A stretch of DNA of 5,223 nucleotides from Rubrobacteraceae bacterium (GTDB lineage Bacteria > Actinomycetota > Rubrobacteria > Rubrobacterales > Rubrobacteraceae): contig JAJNDJ010000081.1 of assembly GCA_021156345.1 (NCBI GenBank), positions 1 through 5,223 on the forward strand, read 5' to 3'. A model generated the notes under the pieces. That model was not told the origin of the DNA and ran no database searches. It saw only the letters and a program-made list of their open reading frames with translations. Position 1 is the first letter of the stretch, and each line of letters begins with the position of its first letter. Positions 1-5,223 of this stretch are shown here, piece after piece. A program made the position numbers and the translations under genes.

Positions 1-836
1 AGGGTAACCATGTTGACCAGTACGCCGGAGGCCCCGACGAGGGCGAACTTCCAGAAGCGCCCCGCCGAAGGCACGTACCAGAACAGGCTCAGTATGTGAG
101 TCAGGTACTCGAAGCCCTGGCGCATGGTCGCCTTGGATACCCCGGCATGGCGAACCCGGAACTCGAAAGGCGTTTCCAGTACCTTGAGCTCGGGTGCGCA
201 CACGAGTATCTCGAGCAGCACCTTGAATCCCGTGGGCCTGAACTGGATGCCTGAGATCGCCTGGTTCTTTATGAGGAAGAAGCCCGCCATCGGGTCATTC
301 GTCTTGCGGGCCTCCTTGAAGAGTAACCGGGCCAGGTATTTGCTTCCCACGGACACGGCCCGCCGTATTCTGCCAGAGAGGCCTGCGTAGCTGCCGCCCG
401 GACCGTAGCGGCTCGCCACAACGACGTCGGCGTCGCAGCCCCGTGCGATCTCCAGCATCTCACGCACCTTCTCGGGAGGGTGCTGCAAGTCTGCGTCCAT
501 CACACAGGTGTACTCGCTCGCGCCAGAGAATAGCTCCATACCCCTCGTCACAGCCGTCGAGAGACCACCGTAGCGCTCTGCACCTTCGCGGCGCACCAGG
601 CGGACGCGGCCGTCCTGTTCTGCGAGGCCCTCTATCACCTCCGGCGTTTCGTCCGTCGAGTCATCCACGAAGACCACCCTGTAATCCAGATCCGAAAGGC
701 TCTCACGCAACTCGTTCACGAGCTTCGGGACGTTCTCGGCCTCGTTGCGTGTCGGCACGACCAGGGTAAGGAGTACCTTCTCCGGGCTCATCCCGCGTTC
801 AGGCCCGCCGGTAACCGCTTGCTTCTCTGCTTTCAT
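1..836 (-). CDS. Family 2 glycosyltransferase, polyprenyl-phosphate mannose synthase-like, with C-terminal GtrA-like domain (3' end outside window)
   Basis: The visible 278 residues fit a GT-A fold glycosyltransferase that moves a sugar from a nucleotide donor to a polyprenyl phosphate at the inner face of the membrane. Seen in order: the opening strand LVVPTRNEAENV (residues 25-36), the nucleotide-binding stretch FVDDSTDETP (56-65), the metal-binding DxD motif in MDADLQHPPEK (113-123), ASRYGPGG (141-148), and the acceptor-side motif DPMAGFF (181-187). From about residue 261 (FWKFALVGASGVLVN) it enters what looks like the first helix of a GtrA/DPMS transmembrane domain. DxD followed by QHPP is typical of DPM1-type enzymes. 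The ATG at 834-836 is the first possible start after an in-frame TAG five codons upstream, but its ribosome binding site is weak. Met16 (789-791) is an alternative start just before the domain. It is transcribed divergently from acyP. The fold is sure, but sugar and acceptor specificity cannot be read from the sequence. Confidence 0.9.
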   Translation of the reverse strand, partial: MKAEKQAVTGGPERGMSPEKVLLTLVVPTRNEAENVPKLVNELRESLSDLDYRVVFVDDSTDETPEVIEGLAEQDGRVRLVRREGAERYGGLSTAVTRGMELFSGASEYTCVMDADLQHPPEKVREMLEIARGCDADVVVASRYGPGGSYAGLSGRIRRAVSVGSKYLARLLFKEARKTNDPMAGFFLIKNQAISGIQFRPTGFKVLLEILVCAPELKVLETPFEFRVRHAGVSKATMRQGFEYLTHILSLFWYVPSAGRFWKFALVGASGVLVNMVT

Positions 837-920
837 GGCCGCTCTAGGCTAGCATATCGGATTAACCTGCCCAAATAGGGGATAGACTGACCGTAAAGGC
901 TCCCAACGGAGGTACGCAAA
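837..920. promoter_or_regulatory. Divergent intergenic region with promoters for the glycosyltransferase (-) and the acyP operon (+)
   Basis: These 84 bases separate two divergent starts, so promoters for both directions should lie here. It is the only AT-richer patch in this part of the window. On the plus strand, TAGACT at 883-888 with TTAACC at 862-867 loosely resembles a -10/-35 pair, but the 15-base spacing is short. On the minus strand, TATGCT (complement of 851-856) could be a -10 without a matching -35. A GCTAGC palindrome lies at 848-853. The location is inferred from gene layout; the individual boxes are weak guesses. Confidence 0.4.
900..912 (+). promoter_or_regulatory. Strong Shine-Dalgarno of acyP inside a small hairpin
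   Basis: GGAGG at 908-912 lies eight bases before the TTG at 921. This is ideal spacing and fixes that TTG as the acyP start. CTCC at 900-903 can pair exactly with GGAG at 908-911 across a CAAC loop, so the site could be partly masked in the mRNA. The ribosome binding site is clear. Whether the four-base-pair stem matters is uncertain. Confidence 0.7.
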
Positions 921-1205
921 TTGCAAGACAGCGATCTACAGCGCGCGCACGTTCGGGTCTCAGGCCAGGTGCAGGGGGTCTTCTTCAGGGACTCGACCAG
1001 GCAGAAGGCCGAAGAACTCGGCCTCGCGGGATGGGTGAAGAACGTGCCCGACGGGCAGGTCGAAGCCCTGTTCGAGGGCCCTTCTGAAAAGGTCAGGGAA
1101 ATGGTCCGCTGGTGCGAAGAAGGTCCTCAGCGCGCCTCGGTGGAGAACGTGGACACGGACTTCGAGAGCGCCGGCGGAGATCTCGAAGGCTTCGAGGTCC
1201 GTTGA
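921..1205 (+). CDS. acyP: Acylphosphatase
   Basis: This small cytosolic enzyme hydrolyses the carboxyl-phosphate bond of acyl phosphates such as acetyl phosphate or 1,3-bisphosphoglycerate. The 94 residues match the family's usual 90-100 and cover the whole alpha/beta sandwich. The signature SGQVQGVFFRDSTRQKA (residues 14-30) supplies the phosphate-binding loop and the catalytic arginine Arg23. The second signature GWVKNVPDGQVEA (37-49) supplies Asn41, which positions the attacking water. Both sit at the canonical positions of the family. The start is TTG with a good GGAGG eight bases upstream. The first in-frame ATG is codon 61, which would destroy the protein, and no in-frame start codon lies just upstream. 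It is the first gene of a four-gene operon, and its TGA overlaps the TTG of rnhC by three bases. Identification is very secure; the physiological substrate is unknown. Confidence 0.96.
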   Translation: MQDSDLQRAHVRVSGQVQGVFFRDSTRQKAEELGLAGWVKNVPDGQVEALFEGPSEKVREMVRWCEEGPQRASVENVDTDFESAGGDLEGFEVR

Positions 1206-2140
1206 ACCCACACACCGAAGTCCCCCCAGACCTGCGCTCGCTCCTCGACAGAGAAGGTGTTGAGATAGCAGGTAGCAGAGCGATAGATCACGGAACCCAG
1301 TACGATCTGGCCCGCAACGACGAGACCGCGAAGCTGAACGTCTATCATACCGGTAAGATCTCTGCCGGAGGTCGAGCTTCAGGGTTGCGAGAGCTGCTAG
1401 AAGGCTGGCGCACGGCGCAGACCAGCCCTGGTGGTACGCGGGCTTCGACGGCCCGCGCGGGAGGGAGACCCATTCTCGACGGTACGCCGAGGCTCGGCAT
1501 GGACGAGGCTGGGAAGGGTGATTACTTCGGTCCTCTGGTCGTCGCCGGGGTCCGAATAACTCACGCAGAGACGGCGAGAAAGCTGCAGGAGATAGGGGTC
1601 AGGGATTCAAAGGAGATCAGGGCCTCAGGCATCTCCCGGATCTCAGGACGCATCCTGGAAGCCGTAGGCCTTGGCAACGTCCACGTCATTTCGCTCCCGC
1701 CTCCGGAGTACGAGTCCAGGCGAGCCGCCGCCGGAAACGTCAATAGGCTGCTCGGCGAGCTCGACGTCACGATCATGGGTAAACTTGTGGACGAGGTTGA
1801 AGTAGTAATTGTAGATGAGTTTGCCAGGTCTGCCCGCTCCTATCTCGAGCCGTTCGTGCCTGACGGCGTGCGACTGGAGGTGCGTCCCCGTGCTGAGGAC
1901 GACGCGGCCGTGGCTGCTGCGTCGATATTGGCGCGGGCGCGGCAACTCGAGGAGATGGGGCGTCTCTCGGAGCGGGTAGGGTTCGGATTGCCACTCGGAG
2001 CGACGCACGTTGTGGAGGCCGGTCGGCGGGTAGTCGGGCAATTCGGAGAAGACGGTCTGGCGGAGGTGGCGAAGATCCACTTCGCCACCACGCATAGGGT
2101 GCTAAAGATGGCCGAACGGAGTGATGGAGGCGACCCTTGA
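1202..2140 (+). CDS. rnhC: Ribonuclease HIII
   Basis: This metal-dependent endonuclease cuts the RNA strand of RNA:DNA hybrids (R-loops, primers). With the TTG at 1202 the protein is 312 residues, matching known RNase HIII enzymes at about 300-310. Residues ~10-69 look like the TBP-like substrate-binding domain (DUF3378): GTQYDLARND (31-40) and GKISAGG (51-57), closing with LLEGW. A Gly/Thr/Ala-rich linker follows. The catalytic domain begins at RLGMDEAGKGDYFGPLVVAG (97-116) with Asp101-Glu102. Asp205 is in VVIVDEFARS, and the acidic cluster Glu232-Asp233-Asp234 before AAVAAASILAR gives the fourth carboxylate. GKGDYFGP and GLPLGA (262-267) separate HIII from HII. The TTG overlaps the acyP stop (TTGA), with GAGG at 1194-1197 upstream. 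A longer reading from an ATG at 1112 adds 30 mostly Arg-rich residues overlapping acyP and is unlikely. The next in-frame ATG would remove the hybrid-binding domain. Confidence 0.95.
   Translation: MNPHTEVPPDLRSLLDREGVEIAGSRAIDHGTQYDLARNDETAKLNVYHTGKISAGGRASGLRELLEGWRTAQTSPGGTRASTARAGGRPILDGTPRLGMDEAGKGDYFGPLVVAGVRITHAETARKLQEIGVRDSKEIRASGISRISGRILEAVGLGNVHVISLPPPEYESRRAAAGNVNRLLGELDVTIMGKLVDEVEVVIVDEFARSARSYLEPFVPDGVRLEVRPRAEDDAAVAAASILARARQLEEMGRLSERVGFGLPLGATHVVEAGRRVVGQFGEDGLAEVAKIHFATTHRVLKMAERSDGGDP
2126..2130 (+). promoter_or_regulatory. Shine-Dalgarno of ltaE within the rnhC coding end
   Basis: GGAGG lies six bases before the TTG at 2137 and inside the last codons of rnhC. It decides the ltaE start in favour of the overlapping TTG. 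It also suggests that ltaE can recruit ribosomes itself as well as through coupling to rnhC. Confidence 0.75.
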
Positions 2141-3156
2141 TAGATCTTCGCAGCGACACGGTGACCCGTCCTACGGAAGCTATGCGGCGGGCGATGTTCG
2201 AGGCGCCGGTTGGGGACGACGTGTTTGGTGAGGACCCTACGGTGAACAGGCTCGAGGAGTACGTGGCGGACCTGCTGGGCAAGGAGGCGGCGCTGTACGC
2301 GCCTTCAGGGACGATGACCAACCAGGTCGGGGTCCAGGTCAACACGAACCGCGCAGAAGAGGTGCTCCTGCACGAAGGTTCACACATCTTCGTCTACGAG
2401 GCCGGAGCACCGGCGATGCTCTCCGGTGTCCAGCTCCGCACCCTCCCAGGGGAGAACGGCGTCATCGACCCGGAGACCGTCCGCGCCGCCGTCAGGCCCG
2501 AGGACGTCCACTTCCCGCGCTCCAGGCTGCTCTGCCTGGAGAACACCCACAACACCTCGGGCGGCAAGGTCTTTCCGCTCGAGGACTTCGCCGCGGTCGC
2601 CGCAACGGCGAAAGAGCTTGGCCTGAAGGTTCACCTCGACGGCGCCAGGCTCTTCAACGCCCAGGCTGCGACCGGCGTTGCCGCCAGAGAGTGGTGCGCG
2701 CATGCCGACACGGTCTCCGTGTGCTCCTCCAAGGGGCTCGGAGCACCAGTCGGCTCGCTGCTCGCAGGGAACGAGGAGACCATAGGGGTGGCCCGCCGGA
2801 GTCGCAAGGCCCTCGGGGGTGGTATGCGGCAGGCCGGCATTATCGCCGCCGCCTCCCTCTACGCCTTCGAGAACCACGTAGACAGGCTCGCCGAGGATCA
2901 CGCACACGCCCGCAAGCTCGCCCGGGGGTTGAGAGAGGCTGGATACGAGGCCAGGGAACCGGAGACCAACCTCGTCCTCGTCGCTGTCGACGACCCTTCC
3001 GAATTCCTGCTGACCCTCGCCCGCGAAGGCGTGCTCGCCACCCCTGGCAAACCAGGCTTCGTCCGCTTTTGCACGCACCTCGATGTTGGGGAAAGAGAGA
3101 TAGAATTCGCCATTCGAGCAGCGGCCAGGATCGCCGCCAACATCATCGAACGTTGA
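2137..3156 (+). CDS. ltaE: Low-specificity L-threonine aldolase
   Basis: This PLP-dependent enzyme of fold type I splits L-threonine and L-allo-threonine to glycine and acetaldehyde in the cytosol, and may act on other beta-hydroxy amino acids. The 339 residues fit the family (about 330-350). The N-terminus IDLRSDTVTRPTEAMRRAM (2-20) is the family hallmark. His83 in EGSHIF matches the PLP-stacking histidine of the E. coli enzyme, and His125 lies where the second active-site histidine is expected. HLDGAR (166-171) holds the PLP-contacting Asp168 and Arg171. Lys199 in VCSSKGLGAPVGS is the Schiff-base lysine. Arg310 in FVRFCTH is the likely substrate-carboxylate ligand. The TTG start overlaps the rnhC stop (TTGA) and has GGAGG six bases upstream. 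The next possible ATG (codon 16) would delete the conserved N-terminus. The third gene of the operon, it appears intact with all key residues present. Confidence 0.96.
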   Translation: MIDLRSDTVTRPTEAMRRAMFEAPVGDDVFGEDPTVNRLEEYVADLLGKEAALYAPSGTMTNQVGVQVNTNRAEEVLLHEGSHIFVYEAGAPAMLSGVQLRTLPGENGVIDPETVRAAVRPEDVHFPRSRLLCLENTHNTSGGKVFPLEDFAAVAATAKELGLKVHLDGARLFNAQAATGVAAREWCAHADTVSVCSSKGLGAPVGSLLAGNEETIGVARRSRKALGGGMRQAGIIAAASLYAFENHVDRLAEDHAHARKLARGLREAGYEAREPETNLVLVAVDDPSEFLLTLAREGVLATPGKPGFVRFCTHLDVGEREIEFAIRAAARIAANIIER

Positions 3157-3617
3157 GATTGGTCGAGATCGCCCCTGTTCCCGCGACCGGCCTGGGCAGC
3201 GCCCTGGCGCTCCTCGACGAAGCTCTCAGGGATGGCGATCCCTTGCCGGAGGATTTTGCCGACCGCCTGCGAAAGGCCGTCGAGGCCGGAGACATTGAGG
3301 TACTGGCCGCCAGGGCAGAGGAGCAGATGCTGGGTGTAGTAGTCCTCGCCTACCGCCTCAACGTCTCCGCGGGCGGGCGCTTCGCCAGCATCGAAGACCT
3401 CCACGTGCGCCAGGAAGCCAGACGCCAGGGCGTCGGCCACGCCCTGCTCGCGGCGGCGCATGAGCGTTGCACGAAGCACAACATCTCTTACGTTGAAGCA
3501 CAGGTCGAAGACGCTGCAGCCGAAACATTCTACGCCGCCCTGGGCTACGAGCCGGAGACAGGCGTGCGAGTCCTCTCACGCTCTCTGGCTATGGGCCACA
3601 CAAGAACCAAGGGCTGA
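3153..3617 (+). CDS. GNAT-family N-acetyltransferase (operon gene)
   Basis: A 154-residue single-domain GNAT protein, expected to move an acetyl group from acetyl-CoA to an amine. The acetyl-CoA pyrophosphate loop is clear in motif A: SIEDLHVRQEARRQGVGHAL (79-98), with the core Arg91-Gln-Gly-Val-Gly95. Motif B follows in AETFYAALGYEPE (123-135), whose Tyr127 is the usual general-acid position. Substrate is not predictable; the helix-rich first 45 residues are not a pattern I recognise. It is the fourth gene of the operon. The TTG at 3153 shares bases with the ltaE TGA, continuing the overlap pattern. A second in-frame TTG at 3159 would shorten it by two residues. No clear Shine-Dalgarno precedes either, so translation probably depends on coupling to ltaE. 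A reading open far upstream (to 2691) only reflects an open frame inside ltaE. Family is secure, exact start likely, function unknown. Confidence 0.88.
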   Translation: MRLVEIAPVPATGLGSALALLDEALRDGDPLPEDFADRLRKAVEAGDIEVLAARAEEQMLGVVVLAYRLNVSAGGRFASIEDLHVRQEARRQGVGHALLAAAHERCTKHNISYVEAQVEDAAAETFYAALGYEPETGVRVLSRSLAMGHTRTKG

Positions 3618-3622
3618 CTGCT

Positions 3623-4099
3623 CTAGAACTCCAGCACTTTGTAGACGGAGATGTCACGGAACCCCAGCTCTTCGTAGAACTTGCGGCCCCGGGAGTTGGC
3701 GGCGGCGACCTGGAGTGAGATGCCGTCGGCGCCTCTCTCCTGCGCCCAGGCCTGCACGCACTGGAGGAGGGCGCGGCCCATGCCGCGGTTGCGGTACTCG
3801 GGTTCGATGAAAACATCATCTACGGATGCCCACGTTTTCGGGAGGAAAGTCGGAGAGCCCTGGCGCAACTCGCCCGAGATAAAGCCCACTGTCCGGTCTC
3901 CTACCACAGCCACGAAGAGGAAGGAGTAGCTGCTCTTCGCCACGTCGGCCAGAAAGCGCCGCATCGTCTTCTCGGCGCCGGGTGAGGTCTCGTAGACCCT
4001 GTCGTGGGACGTGTGCTCCTCGGCGCTCTGCATCCATAGCCGTGCCGCCTCGGCCGCGTCCTCCCTGCGTCCAGGCCTGATAGTGAAGTCCTCATTCAC
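3623..4099 (-). CDS. GNAT-family N-acetyltransferase (convergent gene)
   Basis: A 158-residue GNAT acetyltransferase unlike the operon copy in its N-terminal half. It begins FTIRPGRREDAAEAARLW (5-22), the usual opening of stand-alone GNATs. The central strands run LFVAVVGDRTVGFISGEL (61-78). Motif A is ASVDDVFIEPEYRNRGMGRA (91-110), with the acetyl-CoA loop Arg103-Asn-Arg-Gly-Met-Gly108. Motif B has Asn135 and KFYEELGF (140-147), with Tyr142 as probable general acid. The start is GTG at 4097-4099, with AGGA (complement of 4107-4110) seven bases upstream. An ATG four bases further in is out of frame. Its stop lies five bases from the stop of the operon GNAT, tail to tail, with no obvious terminator between. 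It is divergent from the DUF1624 gene. The substrate could be a small amine, an amino acid or a protein N-terminus; I cannot tell which. Confidence 0.88.
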   Translation of the reverse strand: MNEDFTIRPGRREDAAEAARLWMQSAEEHTSHDRVYETSPGAEKTMRRFLADVAKSSYSFLFVAVVGDRTVGFISGELRQGSPTFLPKTWASVDDVFIEPEYRNRGMGRALLQCVQAWAQERGADGISLQVAAANSRGRKFYEELGFRDISVYKVLEF

Positions 4100-4149
4100 A
4101 AAGCAATCCTAACCCATGCTTCGCGGGCCGCGGAGGCCGGGGGTGGGGT
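4100..4149. promoter_or_regulatory. Compact divergent start region
   Basis: Only 50 bases separate the GTG of the minus-strand GNAT from the ATG of the DUF1624 gene, so the two promoters and leaders must be very short, overlap, or extend into the coding regions. It contains GGAGG at 4132-4136, which is 13 bases from the ATG and rather far, and GGTGGGG just before the ATG at 4150. A GGCC...GGCC pair around the GGAGG could form a small stem. No convincing -10/-35 pair was seen on either strand. Confidence 0.35.
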
Positions 4150-4941
4150 ATGATCCGGAAAAACCGGAGAGGAGCCGGGACGGAGCGCAAGCTTGGGCAG
4201 AAGGTGGACAGGTTCTGGGAGGTGGATGCCGCCCGCGGCGTCGCCATCATCATGATGATCGTCTACCATTCTGCCTACGACCTGGACACCCTCGGAGGCT
4301 ATGACATCCAGTCCACTACCGGGCCCTGGGCGCTCTTCGCCGATGTTACAGCAGGCCTCTTTCTGTTCCTCGTCGGCGTCTCGCTCGCCATTAGCCGGGC
4401 GAGGACTACTCTGACGGGATGGAGTCTCTTCGGCAAGTACCTGGCGAGGGGCTCGAGGATACTCGCGTACGGAGTGGTGTTGACCGTAGTCTTCCTGGTC
4501 CTCGGGATGGGTGTCGTGGCGTTCGGCATACTGCACCTGATCGGGATCTCCATAATCCTCGCTTACCCTTTCCTGAAGCTCCGCTTCACCAACCTCGTGC
4601 TCGGCACTCTCATCTTCGCTGCCGGCCAGTACATCCTGTCCCAGGGCCTCGACTCACAGAGCATATGGCTCTTGCCTTTCGGCATCGTACCAGAGGGCAT
4701 GATAATGCCGGATTACAGGCCTCTGCTGCCCTGGTTCGGTGTCGTGCTGATCGGGCTGTTCTTCGGAGACGTGGTGTACGGCGATGGCAGAAGGCCAGCG
4801 GTTACAGAGGACGAGGCGCCGGTAGCGGCGAGACCTCTTCTACCTATGGGGAGGAACTCGCTTTTTATCTACCTGATCCACCAGCCCATCCTCATCGCCC
4901 TACTCGCCGTATCAGGCCTCGTGGACATCAACTTCTTGTAG
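4150..4941 (+). CDS. DUF1624 / heparan-alpha-glucosaminide N-acetyltransferase-like integral membrane protein
   Basis: A 263-residue polytopic membrane protein. The N-terminus is basic and cytosolic, then reads RFWEVDAARGVAIIMMIVYH (21-40), the hallmark of DUF1624/HGSNAT_cat: an Asp-Ala-Ala-Arg-Gly entry into helix 1 followed by a conserved His (His40). Hydrophobic segments appear at about 30-44, 60-82, 104-124, 126-142, 146-162, 191-208 and 235-256, giving seven helices. The last carries FIYLIHQPI (239-247) with His244, a motif shared with membrane acyltransferases. By family analogy it may carry acetyl groups across the membrane onto a sugar, but bacterial members are mostly uncharacterised. 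A charged, Ala/Pro-containing loop (211-232) lies before the last helix. The length is complete for the short bacterial form. ATG 4150 is chosen because it precedes the domain and follows a G-rich stretch; the ribosome binding site is not decisive. Family is confident, activity inferred. Confidence 0.88.
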   Translation: MIRKNRRGAGTERKLGQKVDRFWEVDAARGVAIIMMIVYHSAYDLDTLGGYDIQSTTGPWALFADVTAGLFLFLVGVSLAISRARTTLTGWSLFGKYLARGSRILAYGVVLTVVFLVLGMGVVAFGILHLIGISIILAYPFLKLRFTNLVLGTLIFAAGQYILSQGLDSQSIWLLPFGIVPEGMIMPDYRPLLPWFGVVLIGLFFGDVVYGDGRRPAVTEDEAPVAARPLLPMGRNSLFIYLIHQPILIALLAVSGLVDINFL

Positions 4942-4967
4942 AGCTTGAGGGTGTCTGCTTTCTTTTT
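4921..4967 (+). terminator. Possible intrinsic terminator after the DUF1624 gene
   Basis: Bases 4921-4929 (GTGGACATC) can pair as RNA with 4950-4958 (GGTGTCTGC) in a nine-pair stem that includes three G-U pairs and has a 20-base loop. It is followed directly by TTTCTTTTT at 4959-4967. The stem begins in the last codons of the gene, and the stop codon lies in the loop. The layout fits a terminator, but the long loop and G-U pairs make it weak. Confidence 0.4.
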
Positions 4968-5061
4968 CGCGGCCCAACCATTACAGTTACGGCGTCGTTC
5001 CGGAGAAGATGGGGAGGTGGCCTGCCGAAGATCACATTCGAGTAGATGAAAAGTAAGCTCG

Positions 5062-5217
5062 ATGGGATTGTCGGAGCTTGCGGGGCAGAGAGAATACAAG
5101 CGCCAGGACTCTCGCGCAGAGATACGGGAGTCGACGAGGAAGACGTTCATCGAAGCATTCGGCGGGTACGTCTCGGCTTCGGGCGGTCGTCAGGGCGGTG
5201 ACAAATCCCGGCGGTGA
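5062..5217 (+). CDS. Possible small basic protein of 51 residues, unrecognised
   Basis: An open frame from ATG 5062 to TGA 5215-5217. I do not recognise the protein. Residues 8-33 (GQREYKRQDSRAEIRESTRK and onward to EAF) are highly charged and could form an amphipathic helix. The tail FGGYVSASGGRQGGDKSRR is Gly-rich and basic. There is no signal peptide or membrane segment. About 37 of 51 third codon positions are G or C, similar to the real genes nearby, which favours coding. Against it: no clear Shine-Dalgarno precedes ATG 5062, and TTG 5068 is an alternative start. It follows the DUF1624 gene by 120 bases that hold only the possible terminator and no gene I can support. Its stop lies in the loop of a strong hairpin. 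It is at best a plausible hypothetical gene. Confidence 0.4.
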   Translation: MGLSELAGQREYKRQDSRAEIRESTRKTFIEAFGGYVSASGGRQGGDKSRR

Positions 5218-5223
5218 CGCCGG
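5208..5223. terminator. Perfect GC-rich hairpin at window end, possible terminator
   Basis: CCGGCG at 5208-5213 and CGCCGG at 5218-5223 form a perfect six-pair stem around GTGA, which contains the TGA of the small frame above. The repeat ends exactly at the window edge, so a longer stem or a T-run could follow unseen. It could be an intrinsic terminator, a bidirectional one, or a repeat element. Function is inferred. Confidence 0.4.

Noticed and set aside
1112..1201. Longer rnhC start at ATG 1112
   Set aside because: It adds 30 mostly Arg-rich residues read from the second frame of acyP; the TTG at 1202 gives the normal family length and a TTGA overlap.
1643..3078. Long minus-strand open frames opposite rnhC and ltaE (for example 1773-2387 and 2380-3078)
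   Set aside because: They lie opposite well-identified genes and show no family motifs; long antisense frames are expected in GC-rich coding DNA.
2691..3152. Upstream extension of the operon GNAT through ltaE
   Set aside because: The added residues are low-complexity Arg-rich shadow sequence of ltaE; GNAT similarity begins only after 3153.
3580..3660. Terminator between the two convergent GNAT genes
   Set aside because: Only a four-pair TGGC/GCCA stem and a TCTAGA palindrome were found, without a T-run.
4419..5045. Plus-strand frame overlapping the DUF1624 gene and running past its end
   Set aside because: It is an Arg/Pro/His-rich shadow of a membrane-protein gene, and the part past 4941 has no independent support.
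5009..5056. 15-codon frame starting at ATG 5009
   Set aside because: Too short, with no supporting signal beyond a stop near the next ATG.
4869..5150. Minus-strand 93-codon frame over the end of the DUF1624 gene
   Set aside because: It overlaps a certain gene, has no recognisable motif and its composition looks non-coding.
1..5223. CRISPR array, tRNA, insertion sequence or defence system
   Set aside because: No repeat array, cloverleaf-like segment, transposase or defence-domain motifs seen on either strand.

Overview
The window is about 5.2 kb of gene-dense, GC-rich bacterial DNA. It looks like ordinary chromosome: I see no phage, insertion sequence, CRISPR, rRNA or tRNA. The organism is probably a high-GC bacterium of the Rubrobacter / deep-branching Actinobacteria type. 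I infer this from the GC-rich third positions with frequent AGG (Arg) and ATA (Ile) codons, the heavy use of TTG starts, and strong GGAGG ribosome binding sites. That placement is tentative because there is no phylogenetic marker here.

Layout. Positions 1-836 (minus strand) hold the N-terminal 278 residues of a family 2 glycosyltransferase of the polyprenyl/dolichyl-phosphate mannose synthase type. It runs into a GtrA-like membrane domain that is cut by the window edge. An 84-bp divergent region (837-920) separates it from a plus-strand operon of four genes: acylphosphatase (acyP, 921-1205), ribonuclease HIII (rnhC, 1202-2140), low-specificity L-threonine aldolase (ltaE, 2137-3156) and a GNAT acetyltransferase (3153-3617). 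All four must start at TTG, because no other start keeps the conserved N-termini intact. Each of the three junctions is a four-base TTGA overlap, in which the TTG start of one gene shares bases with the TGA stop of the gene before it.

A second GNAT gene (3623-4099, minus) converges on the operon with only five bases between the two stop codons. Fifty bases further on, a divergent gene (4150-4941, plus) encodes a seven-helix membrane protein of the DUF1624 / heparan-alpha-glucosaminide N-acetyltransferase type. Its last codons take part in a possible terminator hairpin followed by a T-rich tract. The final ~280 bases hold a possible 51-residue basic protein (5062-5217), whose stop codon lies in the loop of a perfect GC-rich hairpin at the window edge.

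How the genes fit together. The operon looks like tightly co-translated housekeeping functions (acyl-phosphate hydrolysis, RNA:DNA hybrid removal, PLP-dependent amino-acid cleavage, acetylation) with no obvious common pathway. The flanking genes point to envelope glycan or lipid modification. I found no clear sign of a new defence or mobile system. The most notable features are the all-TTG, all-overlapping operon and the small unrecognised gene with its hairpin at the right end.
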